64,000 nt of DNA from Halolamina rubra (GCF_000739555.1 NZ_BBJN01000025.1:1-64000); one strand, 5' to 3'; counted from the first letter of the stretch, positions 1 through 8,884 are shown. The notes: generated from the letters alone by a model not told the origin. Numbers and translations: made by a program.

Positions 1-49
1 GACAGCGCTCAACGTTGCGCTTGATGGCTGTCTTCGGCTGGTCGGTCAT
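1..49 (-). CDS. Partial N-terminus of an unrecognised protein (cut by window edge)
   Basis: An ATG at 47-49 on the minus strand opens a frame running off the left edge, beginning MTDQPKTAIKRNVERC. An AT-richer stretch (around 68-85) lies upstream at about the distance of an archaeal TATA box with a short leader. Only about 16 residues are visible, so no function can be assigned; it could also be a chance frame. Confidence 0.35.
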   Translation of the reverse strand, partial: MTDQPKTAIKRNVERC

Positions 50-361
50 ACGACTACGCTCACCTGCGGGCCATGTAAACATCATGTTCGGAGCCCGCCC
101 CGGCCATTCTCACGGTTCTCGACGACGACGAGCGAACGGTGTGAACGAGGAGTCCGAGAACCGTTGTCGGGCCGTCGCGGGCGGAGAACCCGGAACGGTC
201 GCCGTGAACGGCGCCTCGCGGCGTGAACGGCGATACGGGAGAGCGCCGCTCTCCCGGAAGTTCGAGCCCGCCCCGGCCACTCTCACAGATCGTTTAGCTG
301 GCCAGCTACCGTGTTGGCCGGAACCCGCCGACTTTTGCCCGTCGCGGACGCCACCCCAGCC
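50..361. other. Structured divergent intergenic region with hairpins and a repeated 27/28-mer
   Basis: No convincing gene. It contains a near-perfect direct repeat (86-113 and 260-286, differing by one deletion and one substitution), a 10-bp inverted repeat ACGGTTCTCG / CGAGAACCGT (112-121, 155-164), and a tight hairpin CGGGAGAGC-GCC-GCTCTCCCG (236-256). GTGAACG is repeated several times in between. The genes on both sides point away from it, so terminators are not the obvious explanation. Confidence 0.55.
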
Positions 362-1153
362 ATGACCAGCCACGACCGAACCGAGGAGATGACGCTCCGG
401 GAGCAGCTCACCGCAGGCGACGCCCCGATCGGGAGCTGGGTGTCGCTGGGCTCGCCCGCCGCCGCCGAGATCGTCGGCGCCCTCGAGCTCGACTTCGTCG
501 TCGTCGACACCGAACACACGCCGCTGTCCGTCGAGAGCGCGGGGAACCTCGTGCGCGCCGTCGACGCCGCGGGCGACACCGACACGGTGGTCCGGGTGCC
601 CGAGAACGACGCCACGCAGGTGAAGCGGGCGCTGGATCTCGGCGCCGCGGGCGTGATGGCGCCCCGGATCGAGAGCGCCGCCGAGGCCGAGGCGCTGGTG
701 TCGGCCGCGCGCTACCCGCCCGACGGCGAGCGCGGCGTCGCCGGCAGCCGCGCGAACGGCTACGGCGCCACCCTCGACGAGTCCTTCACCGCGGCCAACG
801 ACGCCGTCGCGGTGCTGCCACAGATCGAGTCCGCCGCCGGCGTCGAGCACGCCGAGGCGATCGCCCGCGTCGACGGCGTCGACACGCTGTTCGTCGGGCC
901 CGCCGACCTCTCGGCGGATCTGGGCTGCTTCGGCGAGTACGACGCTCCGGCGTTCCGCGACGCGCTCGACCGCGTGCTGGACGCGGGCGCGGCCGCTGAG
1001 GTTCCCGTCGGGACGCTCGCGACCAGTCCCGCGGAGATCGACGCCTGGCACGACCGCGGGCTCGACTACCTGATCGCGGGCACCGACATCGGCTACCTCC
1101 GCCGGGGCGCACGCGCCGCTAACGAGCGCTACGAGTCGCTGTTCGGGGAGTAA
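362..1153 (+). CDS. HpcH/HpaI-family aldolase (2-keto-3-deoxy sugar-acid aldolase type)
   Basis: This 263-residue protein is a class II, metal-dependent HpcH/HpaI aldolase of the type that cleaves 2-keto-3-deoxy acids to pyruvate plus an aldehyde. Visible family signatures are the N-terminal GSWVSLGSPAAAEI, the catalytic/metal strand VVDTEHTPLS, GAAGVMAPRIESAAEAE with the metal-binding Glu, and the GPADLSADLG loop near the C-terminus. The start is the ATG at 362; an upstream GTG at 311 and an internal ATG at 389 are alternatives. Whether the substrate is a deoxyglucarate, 4-hydroxy-2-oxo acid or another keto acid cannot be read from sequence. It lies 9 kb from the glucose island and is not in that operon. 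Confidence 0.85.
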   Translation: MTSHDRTEEMTLREQLTAGDAPIGSWVSLGSPAAAEIVGALELDFVVVDTEHTPLSVESAGNLVRAVDAAGDTDTVVRVPENDATQVKRALDLGAAGVMAPRIESAAEAEALVSAARYPPDGERGVAGSRANGYGATLDESFTAANDAVAVLPQIESAAGVEHAEAIARVDGVDTLFVGPADLSADLGCFGEYDAPAFRDALDRVLDAGAAAEVPVGTLATSPAEIDAWHDRGLDYLIAGTDIGYLRRGARAANERYESLFGE

Positions 1154-1167
1154 TCGGTCGCGGCGAG

Positions 1168-1464
1168 CTACTCGTCGTCGGCGTCGTCGAGGTCGGTCGG
1201 TCGTCGCAGCCCGTAGTAGCCGGGGGCGTCGTCGGCGGGCGGCTCGGCGACGACGAGATCGTCGGCGTTGTTCATCACCCACGGGATCGCCCAGTCCAGC
1301 AGCACCGCCTCGGTCTCCTCGTCGATCTCGGCGTCCGGTTCGAGCCCCTGGAGCAGCCGAGCGATCTCGTACACCGTGTACATCTGGTCCTCGACGAGTA
1401 GCTCCTCGGGCGTGTAGAAGTCACAGGGGTGGAGGCGGTCGAAACTCTCCTTGGCGCGTGGCAT
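1168..1464 (-). CDS. Small conserved haloarchaeal protein (DUF5827-like)
   Basis: 98 residues with no signal peptide or membrane segment. The sequence (CDFYTPEELL, DQMYTVYEIARLLQGLEPD, DEETEAVLLDWAIPW) matches my recollection of the haloarchaea-only DUF5827 family; the acidic C-terminus ends DLDDADDE. No catalytic motif is visible and no function is known to me. It is convergent with the aldolase gene (14-nt gap). The family name is from memory and was not checked by search. Confidence 0.8.
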   Translation of the reverse strand: MPRAKESFDRLHPCDFYTPEELLVEDQMYTVYEIARLLQGLEPDAEIDEETEAVLLDWAIPWVMNNADDLVVAEPPADDAPGYYGLRRPTDLDDADDE

Positions 1465-1596
1465 ACGCCGGGGTTCGGACGGGACGGCGTAAACGCTACT
1501 GGTCCGGCGTCGACGGCAGCGTCGCTATGGGGCGAGTCCTGAAAGAAATCGGGACGGCGACGCGTTCCGGCTTCTTGCTACGCGAGAGTAGCGGGT

Positions 1597-2199
1597 CTAC
1601 TCGAACAGCTCGACGGCCTGCTCGTACCGCGCGGCAGGCTCGTCCCAGTCGACCACGTCGAAGAACGCGTCGACGAAGTCCCCGCGAGCGGGACCGTAGT
1701 CGTAGTAGTAGGAGTGCTCCCACACGTCCAGCGCGAGGATGGGGTGGCTCCCCCACAGCGCGCCCTGGTCGTGCTTGTCGACGACGACGTTCCGCAGCTG
1801 GTTGCTGTAGGAGTCGTACACCAGCAGCGCCCAGCCGCTGGCGGCGCCGGCAGCGGCCTCGAACTCGCCCTTCCAGGCCTCGTAGGAGCCGAAGTCCTCC
1901 TCGATCCGGTCACGGAGGGAGCCCGAGGGCTCGTCGCCGCCCTCGGGGCTCATGTTCTTCCAGAACAGGTCGTGGAGGATGTGACCCGAGCCGTTGTGGG
2001 TCACGTCGCGGATCGCGCCGGCGGAGGAGCCGAACTCGCCCGCGTCGCGGTTCTCCGCGAGCGTCTCCTCGGCGCTGTTCCAGCCGTTGACGTACCCCTG
2101 GTGGTGGGTGTCGTGATGCCACGTCAGCACCTGCTCGGAGATGGACGGTTCCAGCGCGTCGTAGTCGTACGGGAGCGGCGGTAGTTCGTACTCAGTCAT
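1597..2199 (-). CDS. sod: Superoxide dismutase, Mn/Fe type
   Basis: This 200-residue cytosolic enzyme dismutates superoxide to oxygen and peroxide. The four metal ligands of the Mn/Fe-SOD family are present: H28 in WHHDTHHQ, H76 in LHDLFW, and the Asp and His of DVWEHSYY near residues 160-166. Length is normal for the family. ATG at 2199 is followed by the canonical opening YELPPLPYDYDALEPSIS. An AT-rich TATA-like stretch (GATTTAAC on the coding strand, about 40 nt upstream) suggests its own promoter, diverging from the MFS gene at 2347. Haloarchaeal enzymes are usually Mn-dependent, but the metal cannot be told from sequence. Confidence 0.95.
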   Translation of the reverse strand: MTEYELPPLPYDYDALEPSISEQVLTWHHDTHHQGYVNGWNSAEETLAENRDAGEFGSSAGAIRDVTHNGSGHILHDLFWKNMSPEGGDEPSGSLRDRIEEDFGSYEAWKGEFEAAAGAASGWALLVYDSYSNQLRNVVVDKHDQGALWGSHPILALDVWEHSYYYDYGPARGDFVDAFFDVVDWDEPAARYEQAVELFE

Positions 2200-2346
2200 C
2201 GGTGAATCACCAGTCGTTTGTTGGGTTGCGGTTCATGTTAAATCTTGAGGAAACGTTTGGTAGCGTGGCGCACGCGCCGGTTCCGAGAGACCAGCAGCCC
2301 GTGCCGGAACGGGCACGCACTTACGTGGCTGTGCCGCAGGGCGGGT

Positions 2347-3534
2347 ATGGGCTGGCGCGGCGTCTCGCTCGTCTCGGGCTGGCAGTTCACCGCCAGCCTC
2401 TGTTTCTACACGGTGTTCGCCGCCACCGCGTTCGTGCGCGAGGGGTTCGGCGTCTCCCTCGGCGTGACGGGGCTGACCGTCACCGCGGTGATGCTGGGGT
2501 ACACCGCGCTGCTGTTCGGCACCGGCGCCGCCACCGACGCGTTCGGCGAGCGGCCGCTGCTGGTGTACGGGCTGCTCGCGCTGGCGGCCGGGATGGCCTT
2601 CGTCGCCGTCGCCCCGACGTTCCCGATCCTCCTCGTGGCGCTGCTGTTCGTCGGCTTCGCGTACGCGACGGCGATGCCCGCGACCAACCGGGCGGCGATC
2701 AACGTCGCACCCCCGGGCCGGCAGGCGCTGGCGATGAACGTCAAGCAGGTCGGCGTCACCGCTGGCAGCGCCGTCGCCGCGCTCCTGATCGCGTGGATGG
2801 CCACGACCGACGCCGCGGCCGTGCTGGGGATCGTCCGGTTCGATTGGCAGGCCGCGTTCCTCGCTGGCGCCGCGCTGGCGGTCGTCGTCGCCGCTGTCAC
2901 CGCACTGCGGTACGAGGGGATGCCCGCGAGCGGGTCGCTCTCGGTGCCCGACGTGCGCTCGCTGCTCGACGACCGCGCGTACCGCGGGCTGCTCGTCTCC
3001 GGGTTCTTCCTCGGCGCCGCAGTGTTCACGACCACCAGCTACGTCGTCCCCCACGTCACCGACACCGTCGCCGCCACCGCGAGCGTCGGCGGCGCCGTGC
3101 TCGCGACGGTGCAGGTGACGGGGAGCCTGGGCCGGCTCGCGGGCGGGGAGCTGGCCGACCGCATCCCGGGCCGACCCACCCGCGGACCGGCGCTCGTCCT
3201 CGCCGCCCAGGCCGCACTCGCCGGCCTCGGCTTCCTCGCCGTCGTCGTCGCCGGCGGCCGGACGGCGACGTGGCTGGCGTTCGGGTTCCTGGGCCTCTCC
3301 ATCCTCGGGTTCCCCGGGGTGTACTACGCGACCATGACCGCGCTCGTCGACGACGACGAGGTCGGCGCGGCGACGGCGGGCGGACAGACCGCGCTCAACG
3401 CGGGCGGCCTCGTCGCGCCGCCGCTGTTCGGCACGGTCGCCGGGAGCGTGGGGTACGACGCGGGCTGGATCGGCCTCGCGGTGCTCACGACCGCCGCCGC
3501 GGCCGCCGTCTGGATCGCGATCGCGCGTGATTAG
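2347..3534 (+). CDS. Major facilitator superfamily transporter
   Basis: 395 residues with about 12 hydrophobic segments and the two-half MFS architecture; the stretch MPATNRAAINVAPPGRQALAMNVKQVGVTAGS resembles the TM4-TM5 region of MFS drug/metabolite exporters. The frame is open upstream to 2245, but the ATG at 2347 starts immediately before the first hydrophobic segment (MGWRGVSLVSGW) and the upstream extension is basic and unlike the family. Substrate is unknown. It overlaps the convergent DJ-1 gene by 4 nt at its end. Confidence 0.85.
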   Translation: MGWRGVSLVSGWQFTASLCFYTVFAATAFVREGFGVSLGVTGLTVTAVMLGYTALLFGTGAATDAFGERPLLVYGLLALAAGMAFVAVAPTFPILLVALLFVGFAYATAMPATNRAAINVAPPGRQALAMNVKQVGVTAGSAVAALLIAWMATTDAAAVLGIVRFDWQAAFLAGAALAVVVAAVTALRYEGMPASGSLSVPDVRSLLDDRAYRGLLVSGFFLGAAVFTTTSYVVPHVTDTVAATASVGGAVLATVQVTGSLGRLAGGELADRIPGRPTRGPALVLAAQAALAGLGFLAVVVAGGRTATWLAFGFLGLSILGFPGVYYATMTALVDDDEVGAATAGGQTALNAGGLVAPPLFGTVAGSVGYDAGWIGLAVLTTAAAAAVWIAIARD

Positions 3535-4148
3535 CGGTCGACGAGCACGTCCCCCCGGCGCTCGTACTCGAGTGTCGTCGCCACGTCCGCGGCCACGTCG
3601 GCGCCGAACTCCCGCTCGACGAGGTAGAGCGCGAGGTCGATCCCGCTGGTGACCCCGCCGGCGGTCAGCACGCTCCCGGTGTCGACGACGCGAGCGTCGG
3701 GCACCTCGACGCCGGCCGCCCGGAGGTCCTCGACCGCCGACTGGTGGGTGATCGCGGGGCCGTCGCCGAGGAGCCCGGCGCGTTCGAGCAGCATCGCGCC
3801 GGTACAGACCGAGGCGACCGTCGCGCCCGCGTCGTGGTGGGCGGCGATCCGGGGCGGGAGGTCGCCGGCGTCGTACTCCCGGCGGACCCCGCCCTCGCCG
3901 GCGGACCACCCGCCGCCCGGCACCACGAGCAGGTCCGGCGCGTCGGCCGCGTCGGGGTCGGCGAGCGTGCCGTCGACGCCCACGTCGAGGCCGTGGCTCG
4001 CGGTGACGCGCTCCCGCGGCTCGGCCGTGACCAGGGAGACAGCGCAGTCGGCGCCGGCGCGGGCGGCGTTCTGGAACACCTCGAACGGGCCGACGGCGTC
4101 GAGTTCGTCGAACCCGTCGTACAGCAGCACGTCGATGCGTGTCGTCAT
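3531..4148 (-). CDS. DJ-1/PfpI family (glutamine amidotransferase-like) protein
   Basis: 205 residues of the DJ-1/PfpI superfamily. The opening RIDVLLYDGFDELDAVGPFEVF with its conserved Glu is typical of the isonitrile hydratase / AraC-N-terminal-like branch. The nucleophile elbow VCTGAMLLERAGLL carries the Cys, and TSGIDLALYLVER matches the C-terminal family segment. It is cytosolic and free-standing, with no HTH domain. ATG at 4148 is preferred over a GTG nine codons upstream. Possible roles are isonitrile or glyoxal-type detoxification; the substrate is not predictable. Confidence 0.85.
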   Translation of the reverse strand: MTTRIDVLLYDGFDELDAVGPFEVFQNAARAGADCAVSLVTAEPRERVTASHGLDVGVDGTLADPDAADAPDLLVVPGGGWSAGEGGVRREYDAGDLPPRIAAHHDAGATVASVCTGAMLLERAGLLGDGPAITHQSAVEDLRAAGVEVPDARVVDTGSVLTAGGVTSGIDLALYLVEREFGADVAADVATTLEYERRGDVLVDR

Positions 4149-4247
4149 GCAACTCCCTGCGTGGCCGGCGCGCAAAAGCGCGACGGCGGCGGGTGCGGGC
4201 GGTTCCGCGAGGGAAACGGTTAATCATGGCGCGCCGGGAGCCGAACC

Positions 4248-4391
4248 ATGACCAACTGTCCGTCCTGCGAGCGGGAGGTGCGGAAACTCGAGCGCGCGTT
4301 CATCGACGCCGACTGGGGCGAACCGGTGGTCTGGCAGTGTCCCCACTGTGAGACGATTCTGGGGACGACGGATACCGCAACGCACGGCTAG
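4248..4391 (+). CDS. Small zinc-ribbon protein, 47 aa
   Basis: A short gene with two CxxC knuckles: CPSC at residues 4-7 and CPHC at 31-34, 26 residues apart, the pattern of a rubredoxin-like or zinc-beta-ribbon mini-protein. Small CxxC proteins are abundant in haloarchaea and mostly uncharacterised. Its stop codon (TAG, 4389-4391) abuts the first unit of the 72-bp tandem repeat. ATG at 4248 gives MTNCPSCEREVRK. An AT-richer box (TTAATCAT, about 4220) lies 25-30 nt upstream, consistent with a leaderless message. Confidence 0.8.
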   Translation: MTNCPSCEREVRKLERAFIDADWGEPVVWQCPHCETILGTTDTATHG

Positions 4392-4678
4392 CCAGCCACG
4401 GCGCGTGCCCAGCAGCGGTCTCCGGACCGCTGCAGGGAGCATGATGCCGTGGCTGTGTGAGAGCCAAACCACGGCTCGTGCCCAGCAGCGACCGACGGGT
4501 CGCTGCACGAAGCTCGATGCCGTGGCTGTGTAGAGCCAAACCACGGCTCGCGACCGGCAGCGGTCTCCGGACCGCTGCAGGGAGCCTATGCCGTGGCTGT
4601 GTGAGAGCCAAACACGGCGCGTGACCAGCAGCGACCCTCGGAACGCTGCAACTAGCTTGACGCCGTAGCCGACTAGAA
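4391..4678. repeat. Four-copy tandem repeat, exact 72-bp period, nested inverted repeats
   Basis: Units start at 4391, 4463, 4535 and 4607, each opening GCCAAACCACGGC or a close variant. Every unit has an outer stem (CCACGGC ... GCCGTGG) and an inner stem. Inner stems differ in a compensatory way: CAGCGGTC-TCCG-GACCGCTG in units 1 and 3, AGCGACC-GACG-GGTCGCT in unit 2. Unit 4 is degenerate. The array fills the gap between the convergent zinc-ribbon and photolyase genes, ending 4 nt before the photolyase stop. The frame is interrupted in + strand readings, so a coding role is unlikely. Confidence 0.9.
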
Positions 4679-4682
4679 ATCC

Positions 4683-6211
4683 CTACTCCTCCTCCGGCTC
4701 CTCCCCCCGCGCCCGCTCGTACATCGCCAGCGCCTGCTCCCGGCGCTGGCTGTGGTCGACGATGGGGTCGGGGTAGTCGGGCGCCAGTTCCGCGCGTTCC
4801 TCGTCGCTCAGCTCCGGCCAATCGTGGATCGCGTCGGCGTCGACGCCCCGGAGTTCCGGCACGTACTCCCGGATGTACTCGGCGTCGGGGTCGTAGCGCT
4901 CGCCCTGCGTGGCCGGGTTGAAGATCCGGAAGTACGGCTGGGCGTCGGTGCCCGTCGACGCCGCCCACTGCCAGCCGCCGGTGTCGTTGGCGGTGTCGTG
5001 GTCCGCGAGGTGCTCCCGGAAGTGGTCGTAGCCCGCGCGCCAGTCACAGAGCAGGTCCTTCGTGAGGAACGAGGCGACGATCATGCGCACGCGGTTGTGC
5101 ATCCACGCCTCCGCGCGGAGCTGGCGCATCCCGCGTCGACGATCGGGTAGCCCGTCTCGCCGGCTTTCCACGCCGCGAGCTCCTCGGGGTCGTCGCGCCA
5201 CTCGATCGGCTCCTCGTACTCCTTGTAGTTCGCCGCGACGACCTCCGGGTTGAAGTAGAGCACCTGCGCGTAGAACTCCCGCCAGGCCAGCTGAGACTGG
5301 AACGTCTGCACGCTCTCCTGGGCGGGGCCCAGTTCGTCCTCGTCCGCCTCGGCGTCGTAGTCGTCGTTCGCGTCGTCCCGCGCTTCCGCCTCGGCCATCG
5401 CCGCCTCGGTCGCCTCGTAGACGGTTCGGAGGCCGATCGTGCCGAACTTTAGGTGGGGCGAGAGCCGGGAGCTCCCGGACCGGGCGGGGTACTCGCGTTC
5501 GGACTCGTAGCTGAAGATCGCCTCGTCGCAGAACTCCTCGAGCCGGTCGTTTGCGGCCGCAGTTCCCCCGGCCTGCACGTCGGCGTCCGGCTCCGCGAAG
5601 CCGAGGTCGTCGATCGACGGCAGGCTCGAACGGAGCGCGTCGTCGAGGCGGGACCCGTCCGAGTCGTCGGTCGCGAGCAGGTCCGGGTCGAGCACCGCGC
5701 CGTCGGCGAGATCACTGCCGTCGGGCGCCGGGAACGGGTCGGGCTTCTCGCGGTCGCGCCACTTCTTCCAGAAGTACGTGTAGACGGAGTACGGCTCCCC
5801 GGCGTTCGTCCGGATCGTCCCGGGTTCGTGGAGCACCGCGTCGTGGTGGGTCTCGGCGTCGACGCCCGCGGCCGCGAGCGCGTCCGCCACCCGCGCGTCG
5901 CGCTCCTGTGCGAGCCCGGAGTAGTCCGCGTTCCAGTGGACCGTCCCGGCGTCGACGGCCGCCGCCAGCGCGGGCAGCAGTTCCGCCGGGTCCCCCCGAG
6001 CGACGACGAGGTCGCTCCCGCGCTCGCGGTACGCCTCGCGGAGTGCGGCGAGCGAGTCGAGCATGAACCGCACCCGGGCGTCGCCGGCGTGCTCGAGCAC
6101 GGCGTCGTCGAACACGAAGACGGGCACGACCGCGTCGGCGTCGTCGGCGGCCGCCGCCAGCCCCCGGTTGTCGCTCGCCCGCAGATCGCGCCGATGCCAG
6201 AACAGCGTCAT
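4683..6211 (-). pseudogene. phr: CPD-type DNA photolyase, broken by an apparent 1-base deletion
   Basis: Light-driven repair of cyclobutane pyrimidine dimers using FAD. The N-terminal part (6211 to about 5130) has the photolyase opening MTLFWHRRDLRASDNRGL, the SVYTYFWKKW region and SRLSPHLKFGTIGLR. The frame is then lost in GYPIVDAG, and the expected continuation MRQLRAEAWMHNRVRM ... GGWQWAASTGTDAQPYFRIFNP is read in another frame down to 4683. One added base near 5130 (coding GGATGCGC to GGCATGCGC) restores a 509-residue protein, the normal class I length. The start is ATG 6211 rather than the in-frame GTG two codons upstream. A sequencing indel is more likely than true loss, because both halves are perfectly conserved. 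Confidence 0.85.
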
Positions 6212-6455
6212 GGGCACGGGTCGGCCGGGAGCGCCGTGAAACTACTGGCCTGGCAAACGCTGCCGGTACAGCCGGGGTAACGTCTCCCAGACGGCGTCCG
6301 GAAAGGAACCGTTTAGTTCGACCACACGAACCAACGGACAGCGACCGATTCGCTCGGTCCGGCTCCGCTCCGCTCGCCCTCCCACGGCGTCCACCCCTAG
6401 CGGCTGCAGACCCACCCCGAGACGCCACGGCGAGTAGCGCGGGCCATCACCAACC

Positions 6456-7418
6456 ATGAACACACGGTACACCGCTCTATCGCTCGCGTTCGTACTGCTT
6501 CTCGCAGCCGTCGCACCCGCGGCGGCCGCGACCGCACCGGTCGAGTCCGACGCCGTCGGTGACCTCACGGTGACCGCGGCGCCCGCGACCACCTCCGCGT
6601 CCGCCGCCGCCGAGGCCGGCACCCAGTCCGACCCGACCAACAGCATCGTCGCCGCCAGCGACGTGGTGGTGCTCCGGCTCGACGCCGCCGGCGTGCCCGC
6701 CGCGGCCGACGACGACGGCACGCTGCTGGGCGACGAGCTAGAGCTTGATCTCCAGCAGACCCAGAGCAGCGTCGGGGCCAACGAGTCCGCGAAGACGCTC
6801 GACGCGGCCGCCGACACCGAGGGCGTCGCCGTCAACGCCACCGAGGGCGCGGTGTACGTCGCGCTCGACCTGGCGGAGACGGAGTTCCAGCAGGGCAACG
6901 CGAGCTCGGTCGCCGCTGTCGGCGACAGCTTCACCGCGTCGGCGACGCTGACCGACGACGTCACCGACGGCGAGAACTACACCCGCACCGCGACGTTCGG
7001 CGTCGTCGAGCCGAAGGTCAACTTCCTCGACGGCGTGAGCGAGGCGCCCGCCGGCGAGGTCGTCAACTACCAGGTCGCGACGACGCTCGCGCCCGGCACC
7101 TCGCTGACGTTCTCGCTGGTCTCCGGCACCGGCGACGACACCGGCGCCGAGACCACGACGCAGGTCACCGTCGACGAGAACGGTCGCGCGACCGGCCAGT
7201 TCTCCTTCTTCACGTTCGACGCGAACGAGGAGTACACGCTCAGCATCAGCTCCGAGGCGGCCGGGCTGAACGAGAGCTGGACGGGCACGACCCAGGCCAC
7301 GGGCAGCCCGACCACGACTGACACGCCGACCGAGACGAGCACGTCGGCGCCCGGCTTCGGCGTCGTCGCCGCGCTGCTCGCGCTGATCGGCGCCGGCTTC
7401 CTCGCGCGCCGCGAGTAA
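6456..7418 (+). CDS. Secreted surface protein with PGF-CTERM anchor
   Basis: 320 residues. There is a Sec-type signal peptide at 1-25 (hydrophobic run ending APAAAATA), a Thr/Asp/Glu-rich ectodomain of beta-sandwich character, a Thr-rich spacer (TTTDTPTETSTS), and a C-terminal PGF-CTERM signal: APGFGVVAALL, one membrane segment, then RRE. In haloarchaea such tails are processed by archaeosortase A and lipid-anchored. NES, NYT and other N-X-S/T sequons suggest N-glycosylation by the AglB system encoded in this window. No enzymatic domain is recognised. A C-run followed by a T-run (about 7425-7440) after the stop may terminate it. Confidence 0.85.
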   Translation: MNTRYTALSLAFVLLLAAVAPAAAATAPVESDAVGDLTVTAAPATTSASAAAEAGTQSDPTNSIVAASDVVVLRLDAAGVPAAADDDGTLLGDELELDLQQTQSSVGANESAKTLDAAADTEGVAVNATEGAVYVALDLAETEFQQGNASSVAAVGDSFTASATLTDDVTDGENYTRTATFGVVEPKVNFLDGVSEAPAGEVVNYQVATTLAPGTSLTFSLVSGTGDDTGAETTTQVTVDENGRATGQFSFFTFDANEEYTLSISSEAAGLNESWTGTTQATGSPTTTDTPTETSTSAPGFGVVAALLALIGAGFLARRE

Positions 7419-7512
7419 CGTCGCCGCCCCCCCCCTTTTTCTGCAGCCCGACGCCGGCTACCACCGCGTATCGAAACGAAACCCCTTTTCGAGGCTCACA
7501 CGCAGTCGGCGT

Positions 7513-8877
7513 GTGAACGAGCAACGCCTGCAGTTCTGGTCGCTCTACCTCTCGCGGTTCGCCACGGGGTTCGGCTACTCGACGCTCGCGCTGCTGATCC
7601 CGTTCTACATCGAGGTGCTGAACGCCTCGGACTTCATGGGCGGGCTGTTCATCACCGGGTTCACGCTGGCCCAGACGATCGTCGTGATCCCGCTGGCGTG
7701 GGCGGGCGACCGCTACGACAAGAAGAAGGTGCTGCTCGCGGTGCTGAGCGTGAGCGTGCTCGCCTACGTCGCGTTCGCGAACGTCCAGCCCATCGGCGAC
7801 GCCGTCGCCGCCGCGGCGTCGCTGGTCGGCGTCGAACTCGCGACGAGCTTCGCCGACAGCACGGCGTTCATCGGCGTCCGCGCGCTGCAGGGCGTCGCCG
7901 TCACCGGCTCGGGGCTGATGACGCTCTCGCTGGTCGGCGAGCTCGCCGACCACGGCGAGCGCGCCAACGCCATCGGGAAAGCCAACTCCGTGCGCTTCCT
8001 GGCGTCGATCCTCGGGATGATCATCGCGGGCGGGCTGTACCAGGTCGTCGGGTTCACGCCGATCTACACGGTGATCGTCGTCGCCTTCGCGCTCGGGCTC
8101 GCGGGCGTCTGGCTCTACCTCCCGGCCGACGAGAGCCGGTCGTACGGCAACCCGTTCGCGGGGCTGGCGCTCAACGAGCGCATCATCACCCTGACCTCGT
8201 TCCGCGCGCAGTACGCCGTCGCCGTCACCGTGGTCCGGTCGTGGGTGGCGATCTACGCCGGCGTCTCGGCGGCCCGGGGCGGGCTGGCGTACGCCGGGCT
8301 CGCGGTCGCGTTCGTCCTCGTCGCGGAGAAGCTAACCAACATGCTCTGCCAGCCGTTCACCGGCCGGCTGTCGGACAGCTACGGTCGCTCGCTGTTCGTG
8401 TTCGCCGGCGGCGGCGCCTACGGGCTCGTCGCGCTCGCGGTGCCGTTCACCCCGGCCATCGGCGGCGCGATCGGGCTCCCCGGGACGTACGAACTGATCG
8501 TCCCGTCGCTGCTCAGCGACCTGACGGGGGTCGGCGCGGGCTACTCGCTGCTCGGGAAGCTCGGCCCGGCGTTCGTGCCGCTGCTCGTGATCAACGGCCT
8601 GCTCGGCGTCGTCGACGCGTTCCGCGAGCCCGCCAGCATGGCGCTGTTCGCCGACGAGGGCGCCGACGAGGGCGGGATCGCCGCCAGCTTCGGCATCCGC
8701 GAGCTCGTCTGGCGCCCGGGGAGCGTGCTCGGCCCAGTGCTGGCCGGCTGGCTCTGGAGCCGGTACGGGATCGAGACGGTGTTCTTCGTCGGCGGCGCGT
8801 TCGCGATCACGGGCGCGGTGACGTTCGCGGTCGTGCTGACACACTTCCACGGCCGGGGCGCGCTGACGGAGTGGTAA
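7513..8877 (+). CDS. Major facilitator superfamily transporter
   Basis: 454 residues and about 12 membrane segments. The loop AWAGDRYDKKKVLLAV matches the MFS loop 2-3 signature (G-x3-D-R-x-x-R/K-K), and GKANSVRFLASILGMIIAGGLYQ is a typical TM4-5 region. The start is GTG 7513 (protein begins MNEQRLQFWSLYLSRFATGFGYSTL); no ATG is available nearby. An upstream CGAAAC / CCCCTTTT element at about 7475-7490 could serve as BRE/TATA with a short leader. The substrate is unknown and the neighbours give no hint. Confidence 0.85.
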   Translation: MNEQRLQFWSLYLSRFATGFGYSTLALLIPFYIEVLNASDFMGGLFITGFTLAQTIVVIPLAWAGDRYDKKKVLLAVLSVSVLAYVAFANVQPIGDAVAAAASLVGVELATSFADSTAFIGVRALQGVAVTGSGLMTLSLVGELADHGERANAIGKANSVRFLASILGMIIAGGLYQVVGFTPIYTVIVVAFALGLAGVWLYLPADESRSYGNPFAGLALNERIITLTSFRAQYAVAVTVVRSWVAIYAGVSAARGGLAYAGLAVAFVLVAEKLTNMLCQPFTGRLSDSYGRSLFVFAGGGAYGLVALAVPFTPAIGGAIGLPGTYELIVPSLLSDLTGVGAGYSLLGKLGPAFVPLLVINGLLGVVDAFREPASMALFADEGADEGGIAASFGIRELVWRPGSVLGPVLAGWLWSRYGIETVFFVGGAFAITGAVTFAVVLTHFHGRGALTEW

Positions 8878-8884
8878 CGGCGGG

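Noticed and set aside
110-1282. 390-codon antisense frame opposite the HpcH aldolase
   Set aside because: Arg-rich, low-complexity translation typical of the antisense of a GC-rich gene; the opposite frame has clear family motifs.
2233-4227. 664-codon frame antisense to the MFS gene and overlapping the DJ-1 gene
   Set aside because: Highly basic Arg-rich composition, no motif; both real genes explain the region.
4391-4678. CRISPR array
   Set aside because: Period is exactly 72 bp with similarity along the whole unit, no identical repeat plus variable spacers, and nested inverted repeats; no cas genes nearby.
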